Shown: piece by piece, positions 19,539-28,059 of the stretch
Position numbering within the stretch: the stretch's first letter is position 1
How the letters are laid out: each line of letters begins with the position of its first letter
Assembly (NCBI RefSeq): GCF_019021925.1
Contig: NZ_CP058990.1
Location: forward strand, 481,001 to 545,000
Source of the DNA: Cellulophaga sp. HaHaR_3_176
GTDB lineage: Bacteria; Bacteroidota; Bacteroidia; Flavobacteriales; Flavobacteriaceae
Reading direction: 5' to 3'
DNA length: 64,000 nucleotides
Notes under the pieces: model-generated
Told to the model about the DNA's origin: nothing
Seen by the model: the letters and a program-made list of their open reading frames with translations, nothing else
The model's database searches: none
Translations under genes and position numbers: made by a program

Positions 19539-20107
19539 TGAAATTTACTAAAGAAAAAATTAAAAATGCTGTAGTTATTATAGCAGTTGGTGTTCTATTG
19601 TTTACACCTGTAGGTTTTCATTTCAAAGTTTTTGTAAACCGTATTATTTCTTTTTCACCAGATGTTTTAGAGGCTTCAAATCAGACCAAATTATCTTCTT
19701 ATAATTGGCATTTGTCATCTGATAATAAAAGATCGGATATACATAATTTTAAAGTTCACGAAGGTAAGGTTGTGCTAATCAATTTTTGGGCAACTTGGTG
19801 CCCACCATGTGTTGCTGAAATGCCGAGTTTTCAAGCATTATATAATGATTATAAGGATGATGTTATTTTTGTGTTTGTTGCAAATGATGAAAAGAAAAAT
19901 GTAGATACATATTTAGTAAAAAAAGATTATTCATTACCAGTATTTTATGAAAAGAGTAAAAGACCAATTGAGTTAACCTCAGGCTCTATACCTACCACAT
20001 ATATACTCGATAAATCAGGTGCTATTGTAGTTAAAGAAAAAGGAGCTGCAGACTGGAACAGCGATATGATTAGACAGCTTTTAGATACCTTGATTGCTGA
20101 AAAATAA
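19538..20107 (+). CDS. TlpA-family thiol-disulfide oxidoreductase
   Basis: This 189-residue membrane-anchored thioredoxin-fold protein has an N-terminal hydrophobic helix (AVVIIAVGVLLFTPVG), the active site WCPPC (Cys88, Cys91) and the cis-Pro loop GSIPTTYIL. It should keep thiols of periplasmic proteins reduced, for example in cytochrome c maturation. It is translationally coupled to the preceding paralogue, with which it shares length, anchor, the segment NRIISFSPDV and the C-terminal ADWNSDMIRQLLD pattern. It converges on crtZ. Confidence 0.92.
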   Translation: MKFTKEKIKNAVVIIAVGVLLFTPVGFHFKVFVNRIISFSPDVLEASNQTKLSSYNWHLSSDNKRSDIHNFKVHEGKVVLINFWATWCPPCVAEMPSFQALYNDYKDDVIFVFVANDEKKNVDTYLVKKDYSLPVFYEKSKRPIELTSGSIPTTYILDKSGAIVVKEKGAADWNSDMIRQLLDTLIAEK

Positions 20108-20117
20108 AATGATAATA

Positions 20118-20567
20118 TTATTTTTTAAAATATTTAAAAGGAACTAACAACATTCCAAAGCATTCACCATGTTCTTTTCCTAAGTGTTTATGGTGCATTT
20201 TATGAGCTCTTCTTACCCCTTTTGCATACCAGTTATTAGCATTTCTAAATAATTTAAAGCGCTGATGAATAAATATATCATGAACTAAAAAATATGCTGC
20301 ACCGTAAGCCATAATACCTAAACCAATTGGCCATCCATACCAAAAATCAGTTTTAGCACCTGCTAGTATAAATGACATACTTACTACGGCATAAATAGTA
20401 AAAAAAGCATCATTGCGCTCAAACCATGAGTCATGATCTTTATGATGATGATCTTCATGTAACTTCCATAAAAAACCATGCATTATATACTTGTGGCTAA
20501 ACCAAGCCATAAACTCCATAAAACAAAAAGTTGCTAAAAAAATAAAGATCCAAATAAGTGTATTCAT
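20118..20567 (-). CDS. crtZ: beta-carotene hydroxylase (CrtZ type)
   Basis: This 149-residue integral membrane di-iron hydroxylase has the fatty-acid-hydroxylase-type histidine boxes: HKYIMHGFLWKLHEDHHHKDH near residue 27, HDIFIH and HKMHHKH. CrtZ adds hydroxyl groups to the rings of beta-carotene, giving zeaxanthin, a common flavobacterial pigment. It is the last gene of the operon regulator-crtI-crtB-crtZ, starting 3 bases after the crtB stop. No lycopene cyclase or crtE is in the window, so those steps are encoded elsewhere. Confidence 0.92.
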   Translation of the reverse strand: MNTLIWIFIFLATFCFMEFMAWFSHKYIMHGFLWKLHEDHHHKDHDSWFERNDAFFTIYAVVSMSFILAGAKTDFWYGWPIGLGIMAYGAAYFLVHDIFIHQRFKLFRNANNWYAKGVRRAHKMHHKHLGKEHGECFGMLLVPFKYFKK

Positions 20568-20570
20568 TCT

Positions 20571-21410
20571 TTAAACTAAATTTAATTTGTAATTCACGTA
20601 TGACTGCGCTAAAAGGCCTATTTTTTGATAATTAGGTACTCTTATGCGAGCAGTTTGTATGTCCATTGGTGGTGTGTTTTGTAATTTTTGCAAAAGCTTT
20701 TTATAATATTTGTAAGCAGTATAAACTCCAAATTTTGCTGTTACAGGTAACTTTTCAATTCCTTCAAAACCTAGCCTAAAATCTTCATTAATTTCATCAA
20801 CTATACGCTTTTTTGAGGTTTCATCTAAAGCATTAAGGTTAGTGTTAGGAAAATAGGTTCTATTTAGTCCTTCAAAATCATCTTTTAAATCTCTTAAGAA
20901 ATTTACTTTTTGAAATGCAGACCCTAATGACATTGCAGATGTTTTTAAGCTGTTGTAAGCTTCTTTATCTCCTTTGACAAATACTTTTAAGCACATTAAA
21001 CCAACGACATCAGCAGAGCCATAAATGTATTCTTTATATTCTGCATCAGTTTTGTAAACGGTTTTATATAAATCCATTCGCATACTTTTCATAAATGAAG
21101 CTACTAGATCATAAGGTATGTCATATTTATGGTAGGTATGCTGAAAAGAGTTTAATATAGGGTTTAAACTGATTTTGTGTTTAATAGCATCATTTAAATC
21201 TTCTTCAAATTTATTAAATAAATACTCTTTTTCATAATCATGAAACGTATCTACAATTTCATCTGCGAATCGTACAAAACCATAAATATTATAAATGTCT
21301 CCTCTAATAGAGGTGTGAAGCATTTTTGTAGCTAATGAGAATGATGTACTGTAAGACTCGGTAACTACTTTGCTGCAATTATAAGAAACAAGATCAAAAA
21401 TACTCTTCAT
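20571..21410 (-). CDS. crtB: phytoene synthase
   Basis: CrtB joins two geranylgeranyl diphosphates to make phytoene, the first committed step of carotenoid synthesis. The 279-residue protein has both aspartate-rich motifs of squalene/phytoene synthases, RFADEIVDTFHDY and NFLRDLKDDFEGL, plus the SYSTSFSLATKML start typical of the family. It begins 3 bases after the crtI stop and ends 3 bases before crtZ, an obviously cotranscribed set. Confidence 0.95.
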   Translation of the reverse strand: MKSIFDLVSYNCSKVVTESYSTSFSLATKMLHTSIRGDIYNIYGFVRFADEIVDTFHDYEKEYLFNKFEEDLNDAIKHKISLNPILNSFQHTYHKYDIPYDLVASFMKSMRMDLYKTVYKTDAEYKEYIYGSADVVGLMCLKVFVKGDKEAYNSLKTSAMSLGSAFQKVNFLRDLKDDFEGLNRTYFPNTNLNALDETSKKRIVDEINEDFRLGFEGIEKLPVTAKFGVYTAYKYYKKLLQKLQNTPPMDIQTARIRVPNYQKIGLLAQSYVNYKLNLV

Positions 21411-21413
21411 ATG

Positions 21414-22871
21414 TTATTTATTATTTGCTATTAGTTCCGATACTAATTTTCCTGAAATTAATGCCGGAGGAACACCAGGGCCAGGTACTGTTAATTGTCC
21501 TGTAAAATATAAATTTAAAACTTTTTTACTTTTTAATCTAGGTCTCAAAAAAGCAGTTTGAGTAAGTGTATTTGCGAGTCCATAAGCATTTCCTTTGTAA
21601 GAATTATATTCCTCTTTAAAATCATTTACACAAAAGGACTCTTTAAATATAATATTGTTTTCAATATTTTGATTCGTTCTTTCTTGAAATCTTTTTAAAA
21701 TAATATTAAAATATTCTTCTCTTAACTCAGTAGTGTCTACCAAATCAGTAGCAATAGGAACAAGGAAAAAACCTGTTTCACAATTTTCAGGCGCCATGCT
21801 CTTGTCTGATACAGATGGGAAATTCGCGTAAAATAAAGGATCTTTAGGCCATTTAGGTGTGTCATAAATTTCTTCGGCATGTCTCTCAAAATCTGTATCA
21901 AAAAATAAATTATGATGTTCTATATTTTTTATTTTTTTATCAAACCCAACATAGAATAATAAAGATGAAGGTGCAAAAGTTTTCTTATTCCAAAAACTTT
22001 CTGAGTATTGGCGATGCTCGTTATCTAATAACGTTTCTGAATGGTGATAGTCGGCACCAGACAAAACTACATCAGCATTAATTTTTTGACCGTTACAAAT
22101 AATACCTGTAACTTTTTTATCATCAACTGTAATTTTGTCTACAGGTGAACTTGTGTGTATTGTAACTCCTAATTCTATCGCTAAACTTTTCATTGCCTTA
22201 ACAATTTCGTACATACCACCTTTGGGGTGCCATGTTCCTAAGCCGAAATCGGCAAAGTTCATAAAACTGTAAAATGAAGGTGTGTTATTAGGTTTTGCTC
22301 CTAAAAATAAAACAGGAAATTCTAATGTAGATATTAGTTTAGAATTTTTAAATTTTTTTCGAACTTGTGAACTAATCGTTTTAAAAAATTGATCTACTCG
22401 AGTTATTGTTTCAGGAGTAACTAATTCTAATGGAGATAGACCAGGTCTAAGAACAATTTTGTTGATTGCAATGTTGTAATTGTCTTGTGCTTGTGCGATA
22501 AACTTTTTTAAATGAACAGCGCTTCCTTTTTCGATACGCTCAAATTCTTCACAAATTTTGTCCATACAATCACCAATAGTTATTATATCATCCTCGAAAA
22601 ATATCTTATAAGCAGGACTCAGTTTGTCGAGTTGATAATAGTCTGAAGTTTTTTTATCAAAATCTCCAAAAAATTTATCGAATATGTCAGGCATCCAGTA
22701 CCAACTAGGGCCCATATCAAAAGTAAATCCTTGCTTTGCCAATTGCCTAGCTCTGCCACCAACGGTATGGTTTTTTTCATATATACTAACTTCATAACCA
22801 TCTTTTGCTAAATAGCATGCAGCTGATAAGGATGAAAACCCAGAACCAATAACTATAACTTTACTTTTCAT
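21414..22871 (-). CDS. crtI: phytoene desaturase
   Basis: CrtI is an FAD enzyme that desaturates phytoene to lycopene. The 485-residue protein starts with the FAD-binding dinucleotide fold VIGSGFSSLSAACYLAKDGY, then EKNHTVGGRA, and ends with the CrtI signature (FTGQLTVPGPGVPPALISG). It is the first structural gene of the pigment operon, 26 bases downstream of the regulator. The gene length is close to normal for the family. Confidence 0.95.
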   Translation of the reverse strand: MKSKVIVIGSGFSSLSAACYLAKDGYEVSIYEKNHTVGGRARQLAKQGFTFDMGPSWYWMPDIFDKFFGDFDKKTSDYYQLDKLSPAYKIFFEDDIITIGDCMDKICEEFERIEKGSAVHLKKFIAQAQDNYNIAINKIVLRPGLSPLELVTPETITRVDQFFKTISSQVRKKFKNSKLISTLEFPVLFLGAKPNNTPSFYSFMNFADFGLGTWHPKGGMYEIVKAMKSLAIELGVTIHTSSPVDKITVDDKKVTGIICNGQKINADVVLSGADYHHSETLLDNEHRQYSESFWNKKTFAPSSLLFYVGFDKKIKNIEHHNLFFDTDFERHAEEIYDTPKWPKDPLFYANFPSVSDKSMAPENCETGFFLVPIATDLVDTTELREEYFNIILKRFQERTNQNIENNIIFKESFCVNDFKEEYNSYKGNAYGLANTLTQTAFLRPRLKSKKVLNLYFTGQLTVPGPGVPPALISGKLVSELIANNK

Positions 22872-22897
22872 ATATTTTATATCTCAATTGTAACTTG

Positions 22898-23800
22898 TTA
22901 GTCAAGTTCATTAATAAGTTTTTCTATTGAGTTAAATCTTTTAACTGTTTTTGGAATCTCTTGAACTTCTAAATATTGTGCTTGGTGGCCGATAATCCAT
23001 AAGCTGTAATCATCTTCTTCTCCAAGTATTTCATTAAAGTCGTCAATGTACTTACGAATTTTTGTTTTATTAGGTTCTACTGTAAAGTAAGATAAAAAAT
23101 GTGTGTTAGTAGAGTACGCTAGTAAATCTTTTAAAGAAGCTATGGGAACTGTTTGACCTAAGTAAATTGTTTTGTAGCCTTTAAGTATAATTTCAAAGTT
23201 TAAATATAGTAAACCAATATCGTGTATTTCATTTTCAGGCAAAAACAAAACAAATGTTTTATCAGTTTTGCTAGGTTGTTTAACTTGTAACAACTCTGTA
23301 TTTATAACTATTTTTTGCTTTATTAAGTTTGTTATAAAATGTTCGTGTGAAGGGCTAATTGTATTTGTTTGCCATAATAGACCTAACTCATTCAATAAAG
23401 GAAGGAATACTGTGTTAAAGATATCTTTAAAAGAGTTTTTATGTAATAAACTGTTATACGTATTTAAAAATAGAGTAGTGTCAAAGTTTATCATAGCCAT
23501 TTTAAAAGCATTGATTGCATTACTTTTTACACTATTTTTTGAAACAACATCTTTTACAATTGCAGGTATTTCAGTTTCTGCAATTTTTGCAATTTTAGAT
23601 ATTTTATAACCATTATGATAAAGTAAGGTTATGTTTAGTAGTTTTTGTAAACTGGTTAAACTGTAATTTCTGATATTAGTATTTGTTCTTTCGGGTTCTA
23701 ATAAATTATATCTTTTCTCCCAAATACGTATCGTATGAGCTTTTATTCCAGATAGGTTCTCTAGATCTCTGATGCTAAAATTCTTCTTTACGTTGTTCAT
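22898..23800 (-). CDS. MerR/CarH-type transcription regulator with B12-binding domain
   Basis: This 300-residue protein has a MerR-type winged helix at residues 5-75 (HTIRIWEKRYNLLEPERT), a helical bundle and a cobalamin-binding Rossmann domain. Two CarH signatures are visible: W143 followed nine residues later by Glu153-His154 (Wx9EH), and Glu191-x-His193-x-x-Gly196, where the histidine would ligate cobalt. In known CarH, adenosylcobalamin holds a repressor tetramer in the dark and light breaks it. It heads the crt operon and probably represses it and itself. The residue after W143 is Gln, where Thermus CarH has the second cobalt ligand His132, so its photochemistry may differ. Confidence 0.85.
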   Translation of the reverse strand: MNNVKKNFSIRDLENLSGIKAHTIRIWEKRYNLLEPERTNTNIRNYSLTSLQKLLNITLLYHNGYKISKIAKIAETEIPAIVKDVVSKNSVKSNAINAFKMAMINFDTTLFLNTYNSLLHKNSFKDIFNTVFLPLLNELGLLWQTNTISPSHEHFITNLIKQKIVINTELLQVKQPSKTDKTFVLFLPENEIHDIGLLYLNFEIILKGYKTIYLGQTVPIASLKDLLAYSTNTHFLSYFTVEPNKTKIRKYIDDFNEILGEEDDYSLWIIGHQAQYLEVQEIPKTVKRFNSIEKLINELD

Positions 23801-23806
23801 TTTTTT

Positions 23807-23846
23807 TTACAAAAAGTTAAACAAAGTTACAAATTTTTACAAATCA
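23807..23846 (-). promoter_or_regulatory. candidate CarH operator and promoter of the carotenoid operon
   Basis: Four related 10-bp units start at 23807, 23817, 23827 and 23837 on the plus strand (TTACAAAAAG, TTAAACAAAG, TTACAAATTT, TTACAAATCA), three of them sharing TTACAAA. The minus-strand -7 element TAACTTTG lies at 23822-23829 inside this array. Direct repeats spaced by one helical turn over a promoter are what a CarH-type tetramer uses. The first repeat begins 7 bases from the start codon. Confidence 0.5.
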
Positions 23847-23901
23847 AATATCTTTTTGAATGATTTTTTAAAAAATAAGGTGAGTTGTTTTTTAAAATAA
23901 A

Positions 23902-23934
23902 AAAAACCATCTAAGAATATCTTAAATGGTTTTT
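23902..23934 (-). terminator. terminator of tRNA-Leu
   Basis: Stem AAAAACCAT (23902-23910) with ATGGTTTTT (23926-23934) and an inner TAAGA/TCTTA stem. It lies at the 3' end of the minus-strand tRNA gene. Confidence 0.7.
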
Positions 23935-23935
23935 G

Positions 23936-24019
23936 TGCCCACGACTAGATTCGAACTAGCACGTCCTTGCGAACACCACCCCCTCAAGGTGGCATGTCTA
24001 CCAATTTCACCACGTGGGC
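23936..24019 (-). tRNA. tRNA-Leu (GAG anticodon)
   Basis: The minus strand folds into an 84-nt cloverleaf with a variable arm. The acceptor GCCCACG pairs with CGTGGGC and the discriminator is A. The anticodon stem is CCACC/GGTGG with the loop TTGAGGG, giving anticodon GAG, with U33 and G37 in place. The T arm has TTCGAAT. CCA is not encoded. A -7 element TAAATTTG (minus strand) lies at 24030-24037. Confidence 0.93.
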
Positions 24020-24119
24020 TTCAGGACGGCAAATTTACTAAAGTTTTATTCAAACTTTATTTCTTTTTCTTCTATTATTTGCATCCTACATATAATTTCT
24101 ATTTTAAAATTAAATATTG

Positions 24120-24127
24120 TATTTTTG
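24120..24127 (+). promoter_or_regulatory. -7 promoter element of the xylose operon
   Basis: TATTTTTG (TAnnTTTG) would start transcription near 24132, giving a leader of about 35 bases before the regulator gene. Confidence 0.5.
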
Positions 24128-24133
24128 ACACAT

Positions 24134-24153
24134 ACCAGAACAGACCACACCAG
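24134..24153 (+). promoter_or_regulatory. candidate autoregulatory operator in the xylose leader
   Basis: A GC-richer stretch with repeated ACCAG (24134-24138 and 24149-24153) and CAGACC between them lies just downstream of the predicted transcript start and upstream of the GntR-type regulator gene. It may be that regulator's binding site. This is a guess from position and repetition. Confidence 0.35.
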
Positions 24154-24166
24154 TTGATTTTAAGAA

Positions 24167-25165
24167 ATGAATAATAGTTTAGCATTTGATATACAGCACG
24201 ATAGTGATATTCCGAAATATCAGCAACTAGTTAATACTGTAAATGAAGCAGTAGCTAAAAATACTTTATCTGTTAACGATACTTTACCTTCTGTAAATAG
24301 TATATGTAAAGAGTTAAATTTATCTAGAGATACTGTTTTTAAAGCATATGCCATCCTTAAAGAAAATGGAGTTGTAAAATCAGTGCCTAATAAAGGGTAT
24401 TATATTGCAAGTAAAACCAGAAAAGTGCTTTTGGTTTTAGATACATTTAAGGCTTATAAAGAGGTTTTATATCATTCCTTTATTAATGATATGGATGATG
24501 ATATTATTACAGATGTACAATTTCATCATTATAATATCGAAAATTTTAAAACAATTATTAATAATAGTATAGGTAAGTATTATAAGTATGTAGTAATGGG
24601 TTTTGACCATAAATTGGTACCCAAAACACTTTCAAAAATTGATAATGAAAATTTATTATTGATTGATTGGAATATACATGCTAACAAAGATAATAATTAT
24701 GTTTTTCAAGACTTTGGAGAATCCTTTTATAGTGTACTTAAAGAAGCCGAACATTTATTTAAAAAATACTCAGAAATTCATTTTTTATACCCTACCTATA
24801 CAAGTCACCCACAAGAAGCTGTATTATTTTTTGAAAAGTTTTGTAATGATTTTGGTTTTAAATACGAGGTTAAAACAAGTGCTAAAGATTTTTTAGTAGA
24901 AAGTGGTGTTGCTTATATAAGTGTTAGTGATCGAATTTTGGGAATTTTTTTAGAGCAATGCAGGGAAATGAATTTAGAACCAGGAGTTGATGTTGGTTTT
25001 TTATCATATAACGATACACCTATGAAGAAATTTATTTACAAAGGTATTTCGGTAATAACAACAAATTTTAAGGAATTAGGAGCCGTGGCGGCAAAATTTA
25101 TAAATCAAGAAACGCCAGTACAGTGTTATATTCCAACAGAAATTATAGAACGAGATTCATTATAA
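24167..25165 (+). CDS. GntR-type regulator with sugar-sensing domain (probable xylose regulator)
   Basis: This 332-residue protein has an N-terminal GntR winged helix (PKYQQLVNTVNEAVAKN, LPSVNSICKELNLSRDTV, residues 10-75) joined to a C-terminal LacI/periplasmic-binding-like sensor domain, the AraR layout of Bacillus. It is the first gene of a three-gene unit with xylB and xylA, 4 bases from xylB, so it most likely senses xylose or xylulose and controls its own operon. The ligand is inferred from context only. Confidence 0.85.
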   Translation: MNNSLAFDIQHDSDIPKYQQLVNTVNEAVAKNTLSVNDTLPSVNSICKELNLSRDTVFKAYAILKENGVVKSVPNKGYYIASKTRKVLLVLDTFKAYKEVLYHSFINDMDDDIITDVQFHHYNIENFKTIINNSIGKYYKYVVMGFDHKLVPKTLSKIDNENLLLIDWNIHANKDNNYVFQDFGESFYSVLKEAEHLFKKYSEIHFLYPTYTSHPQEAVLFFEKFCNDFGFKYEVKTSAKDFLVESGVAYISVSDRILGIFLEQCREMNLEPGVDVGFLSYNDTPMKKFIYKGISVITTNFKELGAVAAKFINQETPVQCYIPTEIIERDSL

Positions 25166-25169
25166 AATT

Positions 25170-26660
25170 ATGTATTATATAGGTTTTGATATAGGTAGTT
25201 CATCTATTAAAGCAGCTTTAGTAGAAATTGCAACAGGTAAAAGTATAGGTGTCGTTCAGGAGCCAGAAATGGAAATGAGTATGCTTGCTTTAAAAAATGG
25301 TTGGGCAGAACAAAATCCAAATGATTGGTGGGAACATATTTGTAAAGCAATTGAAAAGTTGAAGCGCACATATGAAATTTCTAAATCAGATATTAAAGGT
25401 ATTGGTATATCATATCAAATGCATGGCCTTGTTTTGGTAGATAAAGGAGGAGAACCATTACGTAAAAGTATTATTTGGTGCGATAGTAGAGCTGTAGAAA
25501 TAGGAAGCCTAGCGTTTAATGAAATAGGAGAAGAAAAATGTGTGTCACATCTTTTAAATTCACCAGCTAATTTTACGGCATCTAAATTAAAATGGGTAAA
25601 AGAAAATGAACCAGAGCTTTATGCTAAAGTTTATAAGTTTATGTTGCCTGGAGATTATATTGCGTACAAATTTTCAAATGTAATAAATACTACAATTTCT
25701 GGTTTATCAGAAGGTATTTTTTGGGATTTTAAAGATGATAACATAGCTTCTTTTTTATTAGATTATTATGATGTTGACGCATCATTAATCCCAAATATTG
25801 TCGACACTTTTGGTTTACAATCTACGGTTGATAAAAAAGGAGCAGAGGAGAGTGGTTTAGCTTTAAATACTCCAATTTTCTACAGAGCAGGAGACCAGCC
25901 TAACAATGCACTTTCATTAAATGTATTTAAACCAGGAGAAGTAGCTGCAACAGGTGGTACATCTGGTGTGGTATATGCTGTAACAGATAGTTTGTCAGGT
26001 AAAGAAAGTACTCGTGTTAATAATTTTGCACATGTAAATTATAAAAAATCGCTACCTCGCATAGGTAAATTACTAAATATAAATGGAGCAGGTATTCAAT
26101 ATCGTTGGTTATTAAATAACCTGGCAGTAGATTCATACGAAGAGATGAATGATTTAGCGTCTGAAATTTCGATAGGCTCTGATGGGGTTTGTATGTTGCC
26201 TTTTGGTAATGGAGCAGAGCGCATGCTTAATAATAAAGATGTAGGTACAAGGTTGTTGAATGTAAACCTAAATAACCATCATAAAGGTCATTTATGTAGA
26301 GCAGCTTTAGAGGGTATAGCTTTTTCTTTTGTGTACGGAATGGAAATTTTAAAATCAGATGGTATTGATGTTAATGTAATACGTGCTGGTAACGATAACT
26401 TATTTCGATCTAGCATTTTTGCAAATACAGTAGCAACATTAATTGGTTATGAAATAGAAATTTATAATACTACAGGGGCTATAGGCGCGGCAAGAGCAGC
26501 AGGTTTGCATCATGGAGATTTTAATGCGTATGGTAAATTAATAATGGATAATGATCATGTAATGACCTTTGTGCCTTTTGACGATAAAGACCCATATATA
26601 GAGGCTTATCAAAATTGGAAAAAAGAATTAGAGCTTATTTTAAAAAATAAATATAATTAA
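25170..26660 (+). CDS. xylB: xylulokinase
   Basis: XylB phosphorylates D-xylulose to xylulose 5-phosphate for the pentose phosphate pathway. The 496-residue FGGY kinase starts with [18 protein letters not shown], has the [25 protein letters not shown] substrate loop (typical of xylulokinases) and the C-terminal ATP-binding [16 protein letters not shown] segment with AGGT-like ATGGTSGVV. It lies between the GntR regulator and xylA in one operon, 11 bases before xylA. Confidence 0.95.
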   Translation: MYYIGFDIGSSSIKAALVEIATGKSIGVVQEPEMEMSMLALKNGWAEQNPNDWWEHICKAIEKLKRTYEISKSDIKGIGISYQMHGLVLVDKGGEPLRKSIIWCDSRAVEIGSLAFNEIGEEKCVSHLLNSPANFTASKLKWVKENEPELYAKVYKFMLPGDYIAYKFSNVINTTISGLSEGIFWDFKDDNIASFLLDYYDVDASLIPNIVDTFGLQSTVDKKGAEESGLALNTPIFYRAGDQPNNALSLNVFKPGEVAATGGTSGVVYAVTDSLSGKESTRVNNFAHVNYKKSLPRIGKLLNINGAGIQYRWLLNNLAVDSYEEMNDLASEISIGSDGVCMLPFGNGAERMLNNKDVGTRLLNVNLNNHHKGHLCRAALEGIAFSFVYGMEILKSDGIDVNVIRAGNDNLFRSSIFANTVATLIGYEIEIYNTTGAIGAARAAGLHHGDFNAYGKLIMDNDHVMTFVPFDDKDPYIEAYQNWKKELELILKNKYN

Positions 26661-26671
26661 ATACGAATAAA

Positions 26672-27997
26672 ATGGCAGTTATAGGAAACAAAGAATACTT
26701 TAAAGGTATCGGCGAAATTAAGTTTGAAGGAAAAGAGTCTGATAATCCTTTAGCTTATAAATATTATAATCCAGAACAAGTTGTTGCAGGTAAAACAATG
26801 CGAGAGCATTTTAAATTTGCAATTTCATATTGGCATACATTCTGTGGGCAAGGTGGAGATCCTTTTGGGCCAGGGACACAAAGTTTTGAATGGGATAAGG
26901 CTTCAGACCCAATTCAGGCAGCAAAGGATAAAGCAGATGCTGCTTTTGAATTTTTTAGCAAAATAGGTTTTGATTATTTCTGTTTTCATGATTATGATTT
27001 AATTCAAGAAGGACCAACTTTTTCAGAATCAGAGAAGAGACTTTCTATTATCGTTGATTATATTAAAGAAAAGAAAGCGGAGTCAGGTATTAAATTATTA
27101 TGGGGTACAGCTAACTGTTTTTCTAATCCACGTTACATGAACGGAGCAGCTACAAATCCAGATTTTAATGTGCTAGCAAGAGCAGGAGCGCAGGTGAAAT
27201 TAGCATTAGACGCTACAATTGCTTTAAATGGTGAAAATTATGTGTTTTGGGGAGGTAGAGAAGGTTATATGTCTTTATTAAATACAGACATGGGTAGAGA
27301 GCTAGATCATATGGGGCAGTTTTTAACTGTAGCTAGAGATTATGCTCGTTCTCAAGGTTTTAAAGGTAACTTTTTTATTGAACCAAAACCTATGGAGCCA
27401 ATGAAACATCAGTATGATTTTGACTCGGCTACTGCAATCGGATTCTTAAAAGAATATGGTTTAGAGAAAGATTTTAAAATGAATATAGAAGTTAACCATG
27501 CAACATTGGCACAGCATACTTTTCAGCATGAGATTGAAACAGCTGCTAAAGCAGGCATGTTAGGTAGTTTAGATGCTAATAGAGGTGATTACCAAAACGG
27601 ATGGGATACAGACCAGTTCCCGAATAACATACAAGAAACAACAGAAGCAATGTTGGTATTTTTAAAAGCTGGTGGCTTACAAGGTGGAGGGGTTAATTTT
27701 GATGCTAAAATCAGAAGAAATTCAACAGATTTAGAAGATGTATTTTTAGCACATATTGGTGGTGCAGATACATTTGCTAGAGCTTTATTAACAGCAGATA
27801 AAATAATAACTTCATCATCTTATGATAATTTAAGAAAAGAGCGTTATTCTTCTTTTGATGCCGGAAAAGGTAAAGATTTTGAAGGAGGTAAATTAGATTT
27901 GCAAGACTTGTATAAAATTGCTCAAGAAAACGGAGAGTTAAAATTACAAAGCGGTAAGCAAGAATTGTTTGAGAATATCATCAATCAATATATCTAG
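26672..27997 (+). CDS. xylA: xylose isomerase
   Basis: XylA converts D-xylose to D-xylulose using two divalent metals. The 441-residue protein is a group II (long) isomerase: it shows [63 protein letters not shown] and [15 protein letters not shown], which hold the catalytic histidine and the metal-binding Glu/Asp residues. It ends the operon before a terminator. No xylose transporter is adjacent. Confidence 0.97.
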   Translation: MAVIGNKEYFKGIGEIKFEGKESDNPLAYKYYNPEQVVAGKTMREHFKFAISYWHTFCGQGGDPFGPGTQSFEWDKASDPIQAAKDKADAAFEFFSKIGFDYFCFHDYDLIQEGPTFSESEKRLSIIVDYIKEKKAESGIKLLWGTANCFSNPRYMNGAATNPDFNVLARAGAQVKLALDATIALNGENYVFWGGREGYMSLLNTDMGRELDHMGQFLTVARDYARSQGFKGNFFIEPKPMEPMKHQYDFDSATAIGFLKEYGLEKDFKMNIEVNHATLAQHTFQHEIETAAKAGMLGSLDANRGDYQNGWDTDQFPNNIQETTEAMLVFLKAGGLQGGGVNFDAKIRRNSTDLEDVFLAHIGGADTFARALLTADKIITSSSYDNLRKERYSSFDAGKGKDFEGGKLDLQDLYKIAQENGELKLQSGKQELFENIINQYI

Positions 27998-28019
27998 TAT
28001 TTTAAATTATAATTTAGAG

Positions 28020-28057
28020 TTCGTTTGGCGTATGATACGCTAAACGGGCTTTTTTAT
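28020..28057 (+). terminator. terminator after xylA
   Basis: Stem CGTTTGGCGTAT with ATACGCTAAACG (one G-U), followed by GGGC and T's. It ends the xylose operon. Confidence 0.8.
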
Positions 28058-28059
28058 TT

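Noticed and set aside
23926..24174. Possible 82-aa reading frame over the tRNA-Leu
   Set aside because: It runs antisense through the tRNA gene and its terminator, so the frame is a by-product of tRNA structure.
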